Of a DNA stretch of 64,000 nucleotides, positions 1 through 8,478 are shown piece after piece. Every line of letters begins with the position of its first letter. Within the stretch, counting starts at the first letter, position 1. The position numbers and the translations under genes are program-made. Under the pieces are notes generated by a model that searched no databases, was not told the DNA's origin, and saw only the letters and a program-made list of their open reading frames with translations. Source of the stretch: Shewanella electrica (GTDB lineage Bacteria; Pseudomonadota; Gammaproteobacteria; Enterobacterales; Shewanellaceae); assembly GCF_022321485.1 (NCBI RefSeq), contig NZ_JAKOGG010000003.1:248001-312000 (forward strand). Reading direction: 5' to 3'.

Positions 1-137
1 TTTGAGATCGACCACGAGGTTACTGGCTTGCCCGATCAACGGCATGAACGCCGTGGCGAGGTTTTCAATGTCATAGATGGTCATCTCACCGGCAAAACTC
101 ACGGTGTCGATACCGGCCGCTTGGTGGTGTGTCAGCA
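1..137 (-). CDS. STAS-domain protein, N-terminal part (cut by window edge)
   Basis: Only the first 45 codons are inside the window; the gene continues leftward past base 1. The ATG at 137-135 follows a clear AAGGAG ribosome site about eight bases upstream. The visible protein has the start of a STAS fold: a beta strand leading to GEMTIYDIEN, then a helix, then a strand ending LVVDLK, like anti-sigma-factor antagonists. It starts 12 bases after the stop of the CheY-like receiver at 150, so the two are almost certainly co-transcribed. Small STAS proteins beside a CheY-like gene and an MCP are common in accessory chemotaxis clusters, where cheA and cheW often follow. A chemotaxis-linked role is inferred from that context; the specific partner cannot be seen. 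Confidence 0.7.
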
Positions 138-149
138 TCGGCGCACTCC

Positions 150-518
150 TTACGGCATGATCAATTTGCCAACGGCGGCCATTAACTGCTGCGGATTAAA
201 CGGCTTAACCACCCACGCCTTAGCGCCTGCGGCTCGGCCTTGTTCTTTTTTGGCGGCTTCAGATTCAGTGGTTAACATGATGACGGGGGTAAATTTGGTA
301 TCGGGACGCGCTTTGAGTTCTTTGAGCAGCGTTATGCCGTCCATATTGGGCATGTTGACATCACTGATCACTAAATGAACCCGATTACCGGTAAGTTTGG
401 CTAAGGCATCGCGGCCATCGCTGGCTTCAATGGTGCTGTAACCGGCGCCTTTGAGCGTCATGCTGACCACTTGACGAATCGAGGCTGAATCATCCACTAC
501 CAGTATGGTTTTACTCAT
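150..518 (-). CDS. Single-domain CheY-like response regulator
   Basis: A 122-residue receiver domain with no output domain. The acidic pair is D9-D10, the phosphoacceptor is D53 in ISDVNMPNMDG, the switch Thr is T83 and the conserved Lys is K105 in VKPF, so it should be phosphorylatable. A GTG start two codons upstream is possible, but the ATG at 518 is better placed after AAGGG. The gene lies 47 bases after an MCP gene and 12 bases before a STAS gene on the same strand, so it most likely relays signal from a CheA kinase coded beyond the window. Receivers with this sequence style (VVDDSASIRQVV) are typical of secondary chemotaxis clusters, so it need not be the CheY that binds the flagellar switch. 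Confidence 0.88.
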   Translation of the reverse strand: MSKTILVVDDSASIRQVVSMTLKGAGYSTIEASDGRDALAKLTGNRVHLVISDVNMPNMDGITLLKELKARPDTKFTPVIMLTTESEAAKKEQGRAAGAKAWVVKPFNPQQLMAAVGKLIMP

Positions 519-565
519 ATGCACAATCCCTTCTACTAAATTAAACGGCTATTTTTATGGGAAAA

Positions 566-1723
566 CTAAAAAAAAGTGATGCCATCATCTTCCTCTTTGA
601 CGCGCTGTTCGCCCGAGTGAATATGATGTTGCTCAATCATGGTGTAGCGCTGTTTCATGTTGCTGAGCCAGCGATCAACGTCGATAAATTTCGCCGCGCC
701 AGCATCGTCGGCTTGAGCTTGCTGTAGCATCTCTTCCAGATCGGTCATGTTGCTGCGGATGGTCTGCAACACTTGGCTAACGCGGTCTTGAAATTGTAGT
801 TCCATAATGACGCCAGAGATGGCGTCACGCACAGCTTCGGTATCTTGCAACAGCACGTTAGATTGCTGCTCCATGGTGGCGACCACCTCGGTGAAGTGTT
901 CGGTCACTTCATCAATGCACTGCTCGGTTTGCTGAATTTGACTGATCTCTTGCTCCATGGCGTGTTGTGCCGTGGCAAAAGTGCGCTCGATGGCTTCATT
1001 CACCAAAGCAACGTTATCGGTCATCTTGGTGGCCGTTTCTTGCGAGCGAATCGACAAGGAACGTACTTCATCGGCGACCACCGAGAAGCCACGGCCAGAT
1101 TCACCGGCCCTTGCGGCTTCAATGGCGGCATTAAGCGCTAACAGATTGGTATTTTTGGCAATCACCACCACATCCGCCGCCATGGCGCTGAGTTCGCTGG
1201 TGTAATTTTCTAGATGGCGCATCTGTTCCAACATGTTGGCGCGAGATGCTTGGGTTTCACGCAAGGCTGCAATGGCATCACCAAGGCGAGCACTGTTATC
1301 GCGGATAACATCCACCACCTGTTTATCACTGTGACTACCCGCATGGGAAGACAACGCCGCTGCGTGCGACAAACGTTCCGCCAACTGACCAAACAGCGAA
1401 GAGAGATCGGCCACCGCTGCGGTCGATTGCTGATCGGCATAGTCGATGTGACCACGCCAGATCGGCAAGGATTTTTCCAACAACTGCGCTAACGGTTTAA
1501 CGCTGTCATCGGTGGTGCTTTCCGCCCGAGCTGAATGAAGCTGCGCGATTGAGGTGGCAGCATCGGCTTTCACACGTAACGCGCCCCACACACTGATGGC
1601 GGCACCAATAGCCCCCGCCAACAGCAAGGCAGCCCATGCTGCACCACTAAGATTAAACGACGACAAGGCCAACGCGATAAGCGTTATTGGCGCTGCAGCA
1701 ATGACGACCAGCCATAGAACCAT
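566..1723 (-). CDS. Methyl-accepting chemotaxis protein without periplasmic sensor domain
   Basis: A 385-residue chemoreceptor-type protein. Residues 1-50 contain two closely spaced hydrophobic segments, so there is essentially no periplasmic loop. The cytoplasmic coiled coil carries the highly conserved MCP hairpin tip at residues 191-221 ([18 protein letters not shown], then [12 protein letters not shown]), which binds CheA and CheW. No Cache, PAS or four-helix sensor domain is visible, and there is no C-terminal NWETF-type pentapeptide for CheR/CheB docking; the protein ends DDGITFF. It is the first gene of the leftward chemotaxis cluster. It may sense a membrane or cytoplasmic state, or work as a scaffold for other receptors; this is inference. 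The ATG at 1723 has only a weak ribosome site (GAG). Confidence 0.88.
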   Translation of the reverse strand: MVLWLVVIAAAPITLIALALSSFNLSGAAWAALLLAGAIGAAISVWGALRVKADAATSIAQLHSARAESTTDDSVKPLAQLLEKSLPIWRGHIDYADQQSTAAVADLSSLFGQLAERLSHAAALSSHAGSHSDKQVVDVIRDNSARLGDAIAALRETQASRANMLEQMRHLENYTSELSAMAADVVVIAKNTNLLALNAAIEAARAGESGRGFSVVADEVRSLSIRSQETATKMTDNVALVNEAIERTFATAQHAMEQEISQIQQTEQCIDEVTEHFTEVVATMEQQSNVLLQDTEAVRDAISGVIMELQFQDRVSQVLQTIRSNMTDLEEMLQQAQADDAGAAKFIDVDRWLSNMKQRYTMIEQHHIHSGEQRVKEEDDGITFF

Positions 1724-2064
1724 AGTGTCAAACTCGATTGATTATTCGTATAAATATCCATCAATTGAGTATTGCAGAACATCGCCACTCTACAAGGCAA
1801 CTTGTGCTGAGTTTTTCTTTAATTGCTCAATAACCAGAATATTATTAATAAAATTCAGCATGTTAATATTTAAGCAAATACTCAGAAACACCTTGAATGT
1901 ACGACTATTGTTTATAGGGTTCAGTCACACGAGAGGAGGATGAGACAAGCAGTGCATATCAGACACATCAGCACAGCCACGATGGTCCGCGCTGCGCTGG
2001 CGGGTGACGTTCAGGATTAAAAAAGGAAGCCCGCAGGCTTCCTCTTAATTCACGCAAATATTGT
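1724..2064. other. Non-coding gap between MCP and alcohol dehydrogenase
   Basis: About 340 bases, AT-rich between 1730 and 1930, with no credible gene. It must hold the promoter of the leftward MCP cluster, but I could not pick a convincing -35/-10 pair. The right end holds the alcohol dehydrogenase terminator at 2018-2042. A 26-codon plus-strand reading frame near 1940 has its purine-rich stretch directly against the ATG and is not supported. Confidence 0.5.
2018..2042 (-). terminator. Rho-independent terminator of the alcohol dehydrogenase gene
   Basis: A perfect 7-bp stem GGAAGCC/GGCTTCC with a CGCA loop (2025-2042). Read on the minus strand it is followed by a run of T residues (2024-2019). 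It lies 23 bases past the adh stop codon. Confidence 0.85.
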
Positions 2065-3189
2065 TTATTTAGCGATGCGCACAATAGGTTTCAGCGTAAT
2101 GCCTTTTTCACTATCGGCGGCGGCTTGGTTGATCTGCTCAAAGTCGTAGAATTTCACCAGTTTATCGAATGGGAAACGCCCTTGTTGATACAGTTCCACC
2201 AGCATTGGGATGAACTGTTTAGGGTTCGAATCACCTTCTACGATGCCGCGAATGGTTTTACCGCCGAGCAGTACATCATTCACGTCGAAGCTTGCATCAG
2301 TACCCAGCTTAGGCGCGCCGACCACACCGATAGCACCGAGCAGCCCCAGTGAATCAATACCTTGACGCAACACTTGTGGGCGACCTGTAGATTCCAGCGC
2401 GAACTTAGTGCCGCCGTGGGTGATCTCTTTGATGCGCGCAACCGCATCTTCTTCCAAGCTGTTGATCACATGGGTCGCCCCCAATTCCAGCGCCAGTTCC
2501 AAACGTGATGGCACTACATCTACCGCGATAATAGTCGTCGCACCAGCAACACGTGCCGCCAATACCGCTGACAGACCTACCGCACCCGCACCAAATGATA
2601 CGAAGCTGCTGCCCGGCGTTACTTTCAGTGAGTTAATCACTGCACCAGCTCCGGTTTGAATACCACAACCCAATGGGCCAAGCAGTTCCAATGGCGCATC
2701 AGCAGGCACTTTCACCGCGTTGCTTTCTAAACTCAGCGCGTAAGACGCAAAAGAAGATTGGGCAAAGAAGTGGTCATGCAGTGGTTTGCCGTTTGCGTCT
2801 TGCAGCGCGGTTTCGCCATTAACGTCAGAACCTTGGAAGTTACGCGGATAGAACTCATCGCAATAAGCGGCATGACCATCAGAACATTGGTGGCAATGGC
2901 TGCAATAACCGTAAGTCAGTACCACATGGTCGCCAACGCTCAGACCTTGCACTTGTGGACCTACAGCTTCAACAATACCGGCACCTTCATGGCCGAGTAC
3001 CGCTGGCAATGGCACAGGGTAGTATTGATCACGCACGATCATATCGGTGTGGCACATCCCCGTGGCGAGGATCTTCACTAACACTTCGTCATTTTTGGGC
3101 GCACGAATGCGCGCATCTTCAATCACAAAGGGCGCACTCTGTTCGCGAGTAACGGCGGCACGGATATCGTAAAAAGCGGGAGAACTCAT
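2065..3189 (-). CDS. Zinc-dependent NAD alcohol dehydrogenase (aryl/benzyl-alcohol type)
   Basis: A 374-residue medium-chain dehydrogenase that oxidises an alcohol to an aldehyde, or the reverse, with NAD. Catalytic zinc ligands are C46, H67 with E68, and C175. Structural zinc ligands are C96, C99, C102 and C110 in the normal CX2CX2CX7C spacing. The Rossmann motif GAGAVG is near residue 200, and D224 at the end of the second strand favours NAD over NADP. The overall pattern (GMCHTDMIVRDQ, GHEGAGIVE, GYCSHCHQC) resembles aryl-alcohol dehydrogenases rather than glutathione-dependent formaldehyde dehydrogenase. The ATG at 3189 follows GGAAGG. The gene stands alone, with a terminator at 2018-2042 and a 631-bp upstream gap. 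The substrate is not predictable from sequence. Confidence 0.92.
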   Translation of the reverse strand: MSSPAFYDIRAAVTREQSAPFVIEDARIRAPKNDEVLVKILATGMCHTDMIVRDQYYPVPLPAVLGHEGAGIVEAVGPQVQGLSVGDHVVLTYGYCSHCHQCSDGHAAYCDEFYPRNFQGSDVNGETALQDANGKPLHDHFFAQSSFASYALSLESNAVKVPADAPLELLGPLGCGIQTGAGAVINSLKVTPGSSFVSFGAGAVGLSAVLAARVAGATTIIAVDVVPSRLELALELGATHVINSLEEDAVARIKEITHGGTKFALESTGRPQVLRQGIDSLGLLGAIGVVGAPKLGTDASFDVNDVLLGGKTIRGIVEGDSNPKQFIPMLVELYQQGRFPFDKLVKFYDFEQINQAAADSEKGITLKPIVRIAK

Positions 3190-3820
3190 ACTGCACCTTC
3201 CTTGACTACAAAAAGGTTAAAAGACCGAGCTGCTGACCAGCACACGACTAGGCAACAACAACTGAGCGGACGACGCATTGCAGTAAAAACACTGTGATTG
3301 GATTACCCAGCCTGCAACGCGCTTTGTTAACTTGGTCACAAAAATAACGTTGCCTCCCCGAAAAAAACATTGCGTTTTTTCTATGTTACCTTTCTATTTT
3401 TTAGAAGTATTTAGCAATTCATTATGTAGATAAGCCATGCTTGCGGCGGCTGATAACCAACGGTACATAACACGGATGGCTGAGGTATTAGGTTATTCAC
3501 TACCGCTGAAACGCGATATAAAACTTAAAGAGAGGAAATGGGATAAGTAAATAAATTTACAATTAATTTTAAAAGTTAACGGCGTGACTATCACAATGTA
3601 GTTTGCCACTAAGCGACTTTAGTAAAAAGTGAAAAACCACTCAAATAGTCAATTAGCTTTTAGTCGTAATGGCTAATATTTAACGATAAGAATTAGCACA
3701 AACCGCCTGATTATCACCATGATCATTCAATTTTTTAGGAAATCATCACTAAGTATCGCGTTGAGCAAATACACTTCATTCCAGCGCGACTGCCGCAGCG
3801 CACAGCGGCAAGAAAGAGCG
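3190..3820. other. Long AT-rich non-coding region
   Basis: 631 bases without a credible gene on either strand. It contains A and T tracts around 3355-3420 and 3540-3740, including a weak AAAAAAC/GTTTTTT inverted repeat near 3361-3380. The left end must carry the adh promoter and the right end lies downstream of the nucleoside phosphorylase. I see no tRNA, no riboswitch I recognise and no strong terminator. A small RNA cannot be excluded. Confidence 0.5.
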
Positions 3821-4549
3821 TTATACCGCAGTTAAGGCAGACAATGCCGCGCGCGCTGCCAGCAGTTCACCGTGCATCATGGCGCGCTCAGCACCGACAT
3901 AATCATTGATGCCGTCGGCCACATCTTCGCCGTACATCACCACGTTATTGAGCACTGACGCCACCGCCACGCGGCGTAAACGCCCCACCGTAAACAGCGC
4001 GGCGGTTTCCATATCAGCCCCGAGAATGCCCAGTTGATGCCACTTGCGACACACTTCGAGTTCATTGTCGATGTAAAAACTGTCGTGTGAGCGCACCACG
4101 CCGCAGTGATGGTTTTCATGTTGGTGTTTCATGTAATCGCACAAGCCATTCACTAAGGCTCGATTAGCCACTGCTGGAAAACTTAACGGCGCATAACTGC
4201 TACTGCCGCCATCATCACGCACCGCCGCTTCGGCAATGATCATATCGCCTAAGCCGATATGCGACTGATAAGCACCGGCCGAGCCGACGCGGATCAGATA
4301 TTTAGCCCCGCATTTTACCAACTCTTCCAGCGCAATCACCGCCGATGGCGCGCCGATGCCGGTGCTGCACACGGTAATCTGCTGCCCATGAAACTCACCG
4401 CTAATGCTGGTAAATTCACGGTTGCTTGCCAATGGCTTAACGTCACTGAGCAATACCGCAATGCGATTTACGCGGGCAGGATCACCACACAAAATGACCC
4501 GTTCACTCACCTGACTCGGCGTTAATAAAATATGGGGCTGTAGACTCAT
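3821..4549 (-). CDS. Nucleoside phosphorylase, uridine phosphorylase (Udp)-like
   Basis: A 242-residue member of the PNP/UDP phosphorylase family, which splits a nucleoside with phosphate into base and ribose-1-phosphate. Seen: the family start PHILLTPSQ, the phosphate-binding GDPAR at 22-26, CSTGIGAPSA at 61-70, RVGSAGAY near 87-94 (Arg binds phosphate) and ADMETAALF, whose Met-Glu contacts ribose. The motifs look closer to Udp than to DeoD. The start is the ATG at 4549, preceded by GGAG; it overlaps the pnuC stop as ATGA, so the two are translationally coupled. The coupling suggests that the phosphorylase acts on the nucleoside brought in by the transporter; nicotinamide riboside or a pyrimidine nucleoside are the obvious candidates, which is inference. 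Confidence 0.82.
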   Translation of the reverse strand: MSLQPHILLTPSQVSERVILCGDPARVNRIAVLLSDVKPLASNREFTSISGEFHGQQITVCSTGIGAPSAVIALEELVKCGAKYLIRVGSAGAYQSHIGLGDMIIAEAAVRDDGGSSSYAPLSFPAVANRALVNGLCDYMKHQHENHHCGVVRSHDSFYIDNELEVCRKWHQLGILGADMETAALFTVGRLRRVAVASVLNNVVMYGEDVADGINDYVGAERAMMHGELLAARAALSALTAV

Positions 4550-5283
4550 GAACTCGCTCCTTGGGTAAATGCTGAACGGCTGCCGTTGGCTTTGGCCGTC
4601 GCTATCCATTCTCGGGTGCCGTTGGCGGCAATAAAGGTCAAGATAGCGTATTCAATTGCCATGGCGTAGACCCCCTGCGCAGCATACACGCCGACGCTGA
4701 CAATATTGACCAACACCCACAGCATCCAGTTTTCGACAAATTTGCGCGTCATCAGCACTTGGGCGATCAGCGACAACACAGTGATCATCGCATCCCACAG
4801 CGGGAATTCATCCGGCTGCAGTTGTGGCATATCGAGATTGGCACCCAGCAGGTTGAGCAGATCCACACTGCAAGTCGCGAGTGTGGCAAACACCGGATCG
4901 ATGTAAAGCGCCAACAAACCAATGCCCACCAGCGCCAAAGCAACAATCACCAGCAACTGGCGCCGACTAAGCCAACGCACTTGCAGCGGTTTCCCCGCCG
5001 CGCTGGGGTGAGTCCAAGCGTACCAGCCGTACACATTGGCACAGAAGAAAAACAGCTGTAGCAGCAGTAAGCCGTACAGCTGAATTTGGAAAAAGATCAC
5101 CGCAAACAGCGTCACGTTGATCAAACCAAACGGATAGTTAATGGTTTTCTCTTGGCTTGCCAACCAAATACATAACAACCCAAACACCGTTGCCACCGCT
5201 TCAATCCATGACATGGCGTAGCCAGCGCCCAACGGGATAGTGACTAAGGTGTTATTAATATCAAACCAACTCACAATATCCAT
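4546..5283 (-). CDS. pnuC: PnuC-family vitamin-precursor / nucleoside transporter
   Basis: A 245-residue inner-membrane protein with about seven hydrophobic segments and the PnuC signature regions: WIEAVATVFGLLCIWLASQE, NYPFGLINV, LQLFFFCANVYGWYAW, and later RKFVENWMLWVLVNI. PnuC proteins carry nicotinamide riboside by facilitated diffusion; relatives carry thiamine, riboflavin or, by prediction, deoxynucleosides, so the substrate is open. The ATG at 5283 follows GGAAAACAG. The stop overlaps the nucleoside phosphorylase start by four bases. No thiamine-pyrophosphate or other riboswitch is recognisable in the 66-base upstream gap, which argues mildly against the thiamine subtype. The pncA-pncB pair nearby fits a nicotinamide riboside role. 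Confidence 0.85.
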   Translation of the reverse strand: MDIVSWFDINNTLVTIPLGAGYAMSWIEAVATVFGLLCIWLASQEKTINYPFGLINVTLFAVIFFQIQLYGLLLLQLFFFCANVYGWYAWTHPSAAGKPLQVRWLSRRQLLVIVALALVGIGLLALYIDPVFATLATCSVDLLNLLGANLDMPQLQPDEFPLWDAMITVLSLIAQVLMTRKFVENWMLWVLVNIVSVGVYAAQGVYAMAIEYAILTFIAANGTREWIATAKANGSRSAFTQGASS

Positions 5284-5349
5284 CTGTTTTCCTTACCGTT
5301 TAATATGCGGCTATTTTTTCATGGAACGCCATCCTTGGCTATCCGTTGC

Positions 5350-8300
5350 TTATTTACGGTACAGCAATTGATACAGCGTTGGCAGCACCAGCAACGTCAG
5401 CAAGGTACAACTGACCAAACCGCCCAGCACTACCACCGCCAACGGTTGTTGGATTTCACTGCCAACACCGTGCGACAACAGAATGGGCAACAACCCCAAG
5501 GCGGAGGTTAACGCGGTCATCAGCACCGGCCGCAAGCGTCCAACTGCGCCCCAATACACCGCATCGGTAACGCTTTGCCCTTGCTGACGCCGTTGATTGA
5601 TAGCATCCACCAACACCACACCATTTAAGATCGCCACGCCAAACAGGGTGATAAAACCAATCGCACTGGGCACCGACAGATAGGTGCCACTCAGCCACAG
5701 CGCCAACACGCCACCAATCAGCGCTAGCGGTACGTTAGCCATGATCAACAGCGTTTGCTTGAGTGAACCAAAGGCAAAGTACAGCAGCAAACCAATCAGT
5801 AACACCGACAGCGGCACCACCAACATCAACCGCTGCTGCGCCCGTTGTTGGTTTTCATACTGACCACCAACCACCACGGTGTAACCCGCAGGCAGCTCGG
5901 CTTGCGGCACCAAGGCGTAGATATCGTTGACCACGGAGCCCATATCGCGGCCAGCAACGTTGGCCTGCACCACCACGCGGCGCTGCACATCATCACGGCG
6001 AATATTCGGCGGCGCCGATTCCTCGACGATCTCGGCGATATCGCCTAAGCGCACTAAGGCGCCATTAGCAGCGGTAAAGCGCACATCGGCCAGTTGATCG
6101 GCGCTGGCACGAAACGCCGGCGCTAGGCGTAAGTTGATGTCGTAGCGCGCATTACCATCGATGATCTGCCCAACATTGTTGCCGCCCACACCGGTGCTGA
6201 CCAGCTCCATCAGCTCGTCCACACTGATACCATAACGTGCCAATGCCTCGCGTTTTGGCCGTACCACCAGTTGCGCCTCGCCCGATACTTGCTCTAGCGA
6301 TACATCCACCGCGCCCGGCACTTTTTCGATCAGCTCAGCCAGTTGCTCACCTTTATTCGCCAGCACAGTCAGATCGGGGCCAAATAACTTCACCGCCAGT
6401 TGCGCTTTAACGCCAGACAACAGCTCATCCACACGGGTGGCAATCGGCTGTGAAAAGGTCAGCAACAAACCGGGAAATTGACTCAGTCGCTCCGCCATCA
6501 AACGTTGCAGTGCCAACCGTGTTGGCGCACTTTGCCACTCGGCTAACGGCTTGAGACCGATGTAGATTTCGATGTTGCTTACCGGCTCAGGGTCACCACC
6601 TAACTCGGGCGCACCAATGCGGGATAAGGCGTACTCCACTTCGGGAAACTCCAGCAACATCTGCTCCAACTTAGGCGCAACCATCAGCGCGGTGTCTAAA
6701 CTGGCATCCGGCGCCAACGTCACCCGCAAGTTAATGGTGCCCTCCTCCAACTCAGGCACAAACTCAGTGCCCAACCGTGGCAGCAAACTCAAGCTGGCAA
6801 CTAAAGCCACCATAGCCAGCAGTAATACCGCTTTAGGATGACCCACCACGCGACGCAATACGCGCTGATAAGCTGGCAATAACGCCTGCATCACTGGGCT
6901 TCTGCGGGCGCGCACCGGGCGGCGGAACAGATACGTCGCCAGCGCGGGCACCACCAACAACGCCACCAGCAAGGCGGCCAACATCGCCAAAATGATGCTG
7001 ATCGCCATCGGCTGAAACAACTTGCCCTCAACACCTTGCAAGCTAAACAACGGCGCGAACACGATGATGATAATCGCGGTAGCAAACAGAATGGGGCGGC
7101 TCACCTCATTGGCGGCTAACAGGATTTGCTGCGATAGTGACATCGGGGCGGCGTGCGGATCATGTTTGCTGGCTAACTTGCTGAAGATGTTTTCCACCAT
7201 CACCACCGAGCCATCCACCAACATACCGATGGCAATCGCCAAGCCCCCCAACGACATTAAGTTGGCCGATACGCCAAAGTACGCCATCACTAACAGTGCC
7301 AGTAAGATCGCCAGCGGGATCGACAGCAGCACCAACACCGTAGCGCGCAGGTTGACCAGAAATAGCGCCAGAATCACCACGATCAACGCAAACGCAAACA
7401 GCAGTGCATCGCGCACGGTAGTGACCGCTTGCGTTACCAAGCTGGCTTGGTCGTAGAACACCTCAAACTGCACACCTTGCGGCAGAGCTTGTCGAATCAA
7501 CGACTCACGCGCCTTGATATCGTCGATGGTGGCTTTGGTGTTGGCGCCCATACGTTTGAGCACTACCCCGGCAACCACTTCACCGAGCGCTTCGGCTTCG
7601 CCGTTGTCAGCGCGTTGGGTCATGGTTACCGCACCAACACGGATCTCACCACCAAAGCCCACCGTCGCCACATCGGACACATGAATGGGCACGCCATCCA
7701 CTTCGGTCACCGGGATTTCAGCAATGACCGCCAGCCCGGCGTCTCCCGCGGGGAGAAAACCGTAACCACGCACCACTAACTGCGCATCGCCCCGCGCCAT
7801 ATACCAACCACCCGCATTGCGGTTGTTGTTGGCCAACGCCTGTTGCAACTGCGCCAAACTCAAGTCATACGCTTGCAGCTTGTTCGGATCGACCCGCACT
7901 TGGTATTGGCGCACTTCACCGCCAAACGACAACACATCGGTCACGCCCGCCACTGGCATTAATAGCAACTTCACTAAGTAATCGTTGAGACTGCGTAGCT
8001 CGGCCGCATCAATGCCACTTTCGGGCGTGGCGCGCAGGGTGTATTGATAGATCTGCCCCAAACCCGAGGTGTTCGGCCCCATTTCAGGCACACCCAAATT
8101 GGTGGGAATGGCGGCTTGCGCCTCACTCAATTGGGCAAATACCTGTTGCCGTGCAAAGTAGATATCGGTGCCCTCGGCAAACACCACCGTGACCACCGAC
8201 AGACCGGTGCGCGACAACGAACGGACTTCGGTCACACCCGGCAGCGCATACATGCTCGATTCCACCGGATAGCTGATCAACTGTTCCACCTCTTCGGCAG

Positions 8301-8469
8301 CCAAGCCCTCAGCTTCCGTGTTAATGGTCACCTGCACATTGGTGACATCGGGGAACGCGTCCAGCTCCAACCGTGGCAACATAAACCAACTGATGCCCAC
8401 CAGCGCCGCCAGTAGCAACACCAATAGCAAACGCTGGCGCTGCACTAAGGCAATTAACTGCGATAACAT
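5350..8469 (-). CDS. Heavy-metal efflux RND pump, inner-membrane subunit (CzcA/CusA family)
   Basis: A 1039-residue RND transporter that should move metal cations out of the cell or periplasm using the proton gradient. It has the usual layout: TM1 at about 10-30, a large periplasmic porter domain, TM2-6, a second porter domain from about 555, and TM8-12. The TM4 motif is AIGMLVDGSVVMVEN at about 413-427, with the Asp, Glu and Asn of the HME proton pathway. It is of the AIG type and lacks the DFG found in zinc/cobalt/cadmium CzcA, so the metal is not assignable by eye (nickel, copper or other). The ATG at 8469 follows GGAGG at ideal spacing. The adaptor gene is immediately upstream. No outer-membrane channel gene is adjacent. 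Confidence 0.93.
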   Translation of the reverse strand: MLSQLIALVQRQRLLLVLLLAALVGISWFMLPRLELDAFPDVTNVQVTINTEAEGLAAEEVEQLISYPVESSMYALPGVTEVRSLSRTGLSVVTVVFAEGTDIYFARQQVFAQLSEAQAAIPTNLGVPEMGPNTSGLGQIYQYTLRATPESGIDAAELRSLNDYLVKLLLMPVAGVTDVLSFGGEVRQYQVRVDPNKLQAYDLSLAQLQQALANNNRNAGGWYMARGDAQLVVRGYGFLPAGDAGLAVIAEIPVTEVDGVPIHVSDVATVGFGGEIRVGAVTMTQRADNGEAEALGEVVAGVVLKRMGANTKATIDDIKARESLIRQALPQGVQFEVFYDQASLVTQAVTTVRDALLFAFALIVVILALFLVNLRATVLVLLSIPLAILLALLVMAYFGVSANLMSLGGLAIAIGMLVDGSVVMVENIFSKLASKHDPHAAPMSLSQQILLAANEVSRPILFATAIIIIVFAPLFSLQGVEGKLFQPMAISIILAMLAALLVALLVVPALATYLFRRPVRARRSPVMQALLPAYQRVLRRVVGHPKAVLLLAMVALVASLSLLPRLGTEFVPELEEGTINLRVTLAPDASLDTALMVAPKLEQMLLEFPEVEYALSRIGAPELGGDPEPVSNIEIYIGLKPLAEWQSAPTRLALQRLMAERLSQFPGLLLTFSQPIATRVDELLSGVKAQLAVKLFGPDLTVLANKGEQLAELIEKVPGAVDVSLEQVSGEAQLVVRPKREALARYGISVDELMELVSTGVGGNNVGQIIDGNARYDINLRLAPAFRASADQLADVRFTAANGALVRLGDIAEIVEESAPPNIRRDDVQRRVVVQANVAGRDMGSVVNDIYALVPQAELPAGYTVVVGGQYENQQRAQQRLMLVVPLSVLLIGLLLYFAFGSLKQTLLIMANVPLALIGGVLALWLSGTYLSVPSAIGFITLFGVAILNGVVLVDAINQRRQQGQSVTDAVYWGAVGRLRPVLMTALTSALGLLPILLSHGVGSEIQQPLAVVVLGGLVSCTLLTLLVLPTLYQLLYRK

Positions 8470-8478
8470 CGGCGCCTC

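Noticed and set aside
1940-2020. 26-codon plus-strand frame after a GAGGAGG stretch
   Set aside because: The purine stretch touches the ATG with no spacing, and the frame has no recognisable content.
3361-3380. AAAAAAC/GTTTTTT inverted repeat as a terminator
   Set aside because: The stem is almost all A-T with no stable base, and it lies far from any gene end.
3583-3596. CRP-like site GTGACTATCAC
   Set aside because: The two half sites are only three bases apart rather than six, so it does not fit a CRP operator.
7022-7456. 144-codon plus-strand frame opposite the RND pump gene
   Set aside because: A shadow of the pump in another frame; the pump matches a family over its whole length.
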